Of a stretch of DNA of 5,955 bases, positions 5,112 through 5,955 are shown piece after piece. The position numbers and the translations under genes were made by a program. The notes under the pieces were generated by a model, which ran no database searches, was not told the DNA's origin, and was given only the letters and a program-made list of their open reading frames with translations. Source of the stretch: an uncultured Desulfomonile sp. (GTDB taxonomy: Bacteria > Desulfobacterota > Desulfomonilia > Desulfomonilales > Desulfomonilaceae); assembly GCA_903920415.1 (NCBI GenBank), contig CAIXMD010000120.1, positions 1 through 5,955 on the forward strand. Reading direction: 5' to 3'. Positions within the stretch are counted from its first letter, which is position 1; each line of letters starts with the position of its first letter.

Positions 5112-5955
5112 ATGAGATCGCCCCCAACGACATACAGGAATGTCCTGCTCGCAGGCCTGATTGTAGCAGTCCTACGCTGCATAGCGTTCGCCGATACTCC
5201 TGGGGAGATTACCGCGGTAGGGGTTGACGGCGAGAGCAGAACCATAATCATTTCGACCAAGGGGGACCCGGGGAAGCTCAATACATATATTATGACCGGG
5301 CCCAACAGGCTGGTAATGGATTTCTCAGCCTCAATCGCAGGAAAGGTCCCCCCAAGGATTGCTGGGGACAAGGCCGGGATAAAGACTATTCGGGTGGGCA
5401 ATTACAAGTCCCGGGCGAGAGTGGTCGCCGACTTCCAGGATGCGCCGGTTCCTGAATTCACGGTGAAGAGGGAAGGGGACAAAGTCCTGGTTCTTCTCGG
5501 GAGTAAAGCTGACGACAGAAAGCTTCCCAGCCGACCGCGAAGTAAGGAAAAAACCGAAAAAAGATCCACAGCAACTACTGGTCCCCAAGAGGGAGTGGTT
5601 CCACCTCTTGGCGAATCCAACAAACCTTCTCTTCAGGACTGGCTCAATGCGGGAACAGAACCCGCATCATCCGATATTTCCTCAGAGAACAAGGGTACAA
5701 GTGACACGAATCATCGTGTCGATACGGAAACAGCTAAACCCAAAGGCCCGATGAATGATACATCCTGGGCTGAGCCAGCAGAGGCAAACTCAAGAAAGCC
5801 TGACGAGTCGCGGAATAAAAACGAGCAAGTCCTTGAGTCCGGGCAAACTGTGGCTCAGGCCGGTCAATCCTCCCAGAACGTTGATGGATATAAACCGCCT
5901 TTCTCTCAGCCCATGAGGCAGGTCGAGCAGGCGGGTAAACCTGACACCTCCCGCA
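5112..5955 (+). CDS. Exported AMIN-domain protein, 3'-truncated by window edge
   Basis: The frame is open from ATG 5112 to the window end (281 codons visible). Residues 1-27 look like a signal peptide: basic N-terminus, hydrophobic core at about 11-21, and a likely signal peptidase I cut after AFA (25-27). Arg22-Cys23 does not make a lipobox. Residues about 32-130 resemble an AMIN domain, with PNRLVMDF at 64-71 and IKTIRVGNYKSRARVVADF at 90-108, the two most typical strands of that fold. AMIN domains target periplasmic proteins to septum, pole or peptidoglycan, and occur in AmiC-type amidases and in the PilQ secretin. From about 131 the chain is hydrophilic and low-complexity (Ser, Pro, Glu, Lys, Asn, Gln), a likely disordered periplasmic linker to an unseen C-terminal part. 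The specific product therefore cannot be named. The start is forced: upstream in frame there is no ATG, GTG or TTG before the TAA at 5046. No good Shine-Dalgarno is present; the A-rich bases before the ATG are the only candidate translation signal. Confidence 0.85.
   Translation, partial: MRSPPTTYRNVLLAGLIVAVLRCIAFADTPGEITAVGVDGESRTIIISTKGDPGKLNTYIMTGPNRLVMDFSASIAGKVPPRIAGDKAGIKTIRVGNYKSRARVVADFQDAPVPEFTVKREGDKVLVLLGSKADDRKLPSRPRSKEKTEKRSTATTGPQEGVVPPLGESNKPSLQDWLNAGTEPASSDISSENKGTSDTNHRVDTETAKPKGPMNDTSWAEPAEANSRKPDESRNKNEQVLESGQTVAQAGQSSQNVDGYKPPFSQPMRQVEQAGKPDTSR

Noticed and set aside
1..5955. CRISPR array, tRNA/rRNA gene or insertion sequence
   Set aside because: No regularly spaced repeats, no tRNA-like T-arm sequence and no transposase motifs were seen on either strand.

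Overview
This window looks like ordinary chromosomal DNA from an anaerobic or microaerophilic Gram-negative bacterium. Three observations point that way: [NiFe]-hydrogenase maturation genes, a short catabolic-type glutamate dehydrogenase, and an exported AMIN-domain protein of the kind anchored in a Gram-negative cell envelope. The overall style would fit a deltaproteobacterium (Desulfobacterota, for example a syntroph or sulfate reducer). That placement is inferred from gene content and was not tested by any search.

Layout. All five recognisable long genes read on the + strand. Bases 1-708 are the 3' two thirds of hypD. hypE follows after 3 nt (712-1731). These two enzymes act in successive steps of building the Fe(CN)2CO group of [NiFe] hydrogenases. 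A 159-nt gap (1732-1890) then holds a long imperfect inverted repeat. One arm of it also carries a perfect complement to the Shine-Dalgarno of the next gene, a Glu/Leu/Phe/Val-type dehydrogenase best read as glutamate dehydrogenase (1891-3222). rimO, the ribosomal protein S12 methylthiotransferase, starts 3 nt later (3226-4650) and is probably co-transcribed with gdhA.

Bases 4651-5111 hold no long gene. On the - strand there are two tiny hydrophobic reading frames (17 and 25 codons) in the same frame, separated by two stop codons; the second has a good ribosome binding site. Next come an AT-rich block (4861-4925), a candidate + strand promoter (4918-4947) and a GC-rich stretch with several potential hairpins, some mutually exclusive. 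This leads into the last gene (5112 to the window end), an exported AMIN-domain protein with a long low-complexity tail that continues beyond the window.

Functionally the window mixes hydrogenase maturation, nitrogen/amino-acid metabolism, ribosome modification and cell-envelope assembly. I see no mobile element, CRISPR array, tRNA or rRNA. The main candidates for something undescribed are the structured leader of gdhA, the - strand mini-ORF pair, and the structured leader of the AMIN gene.
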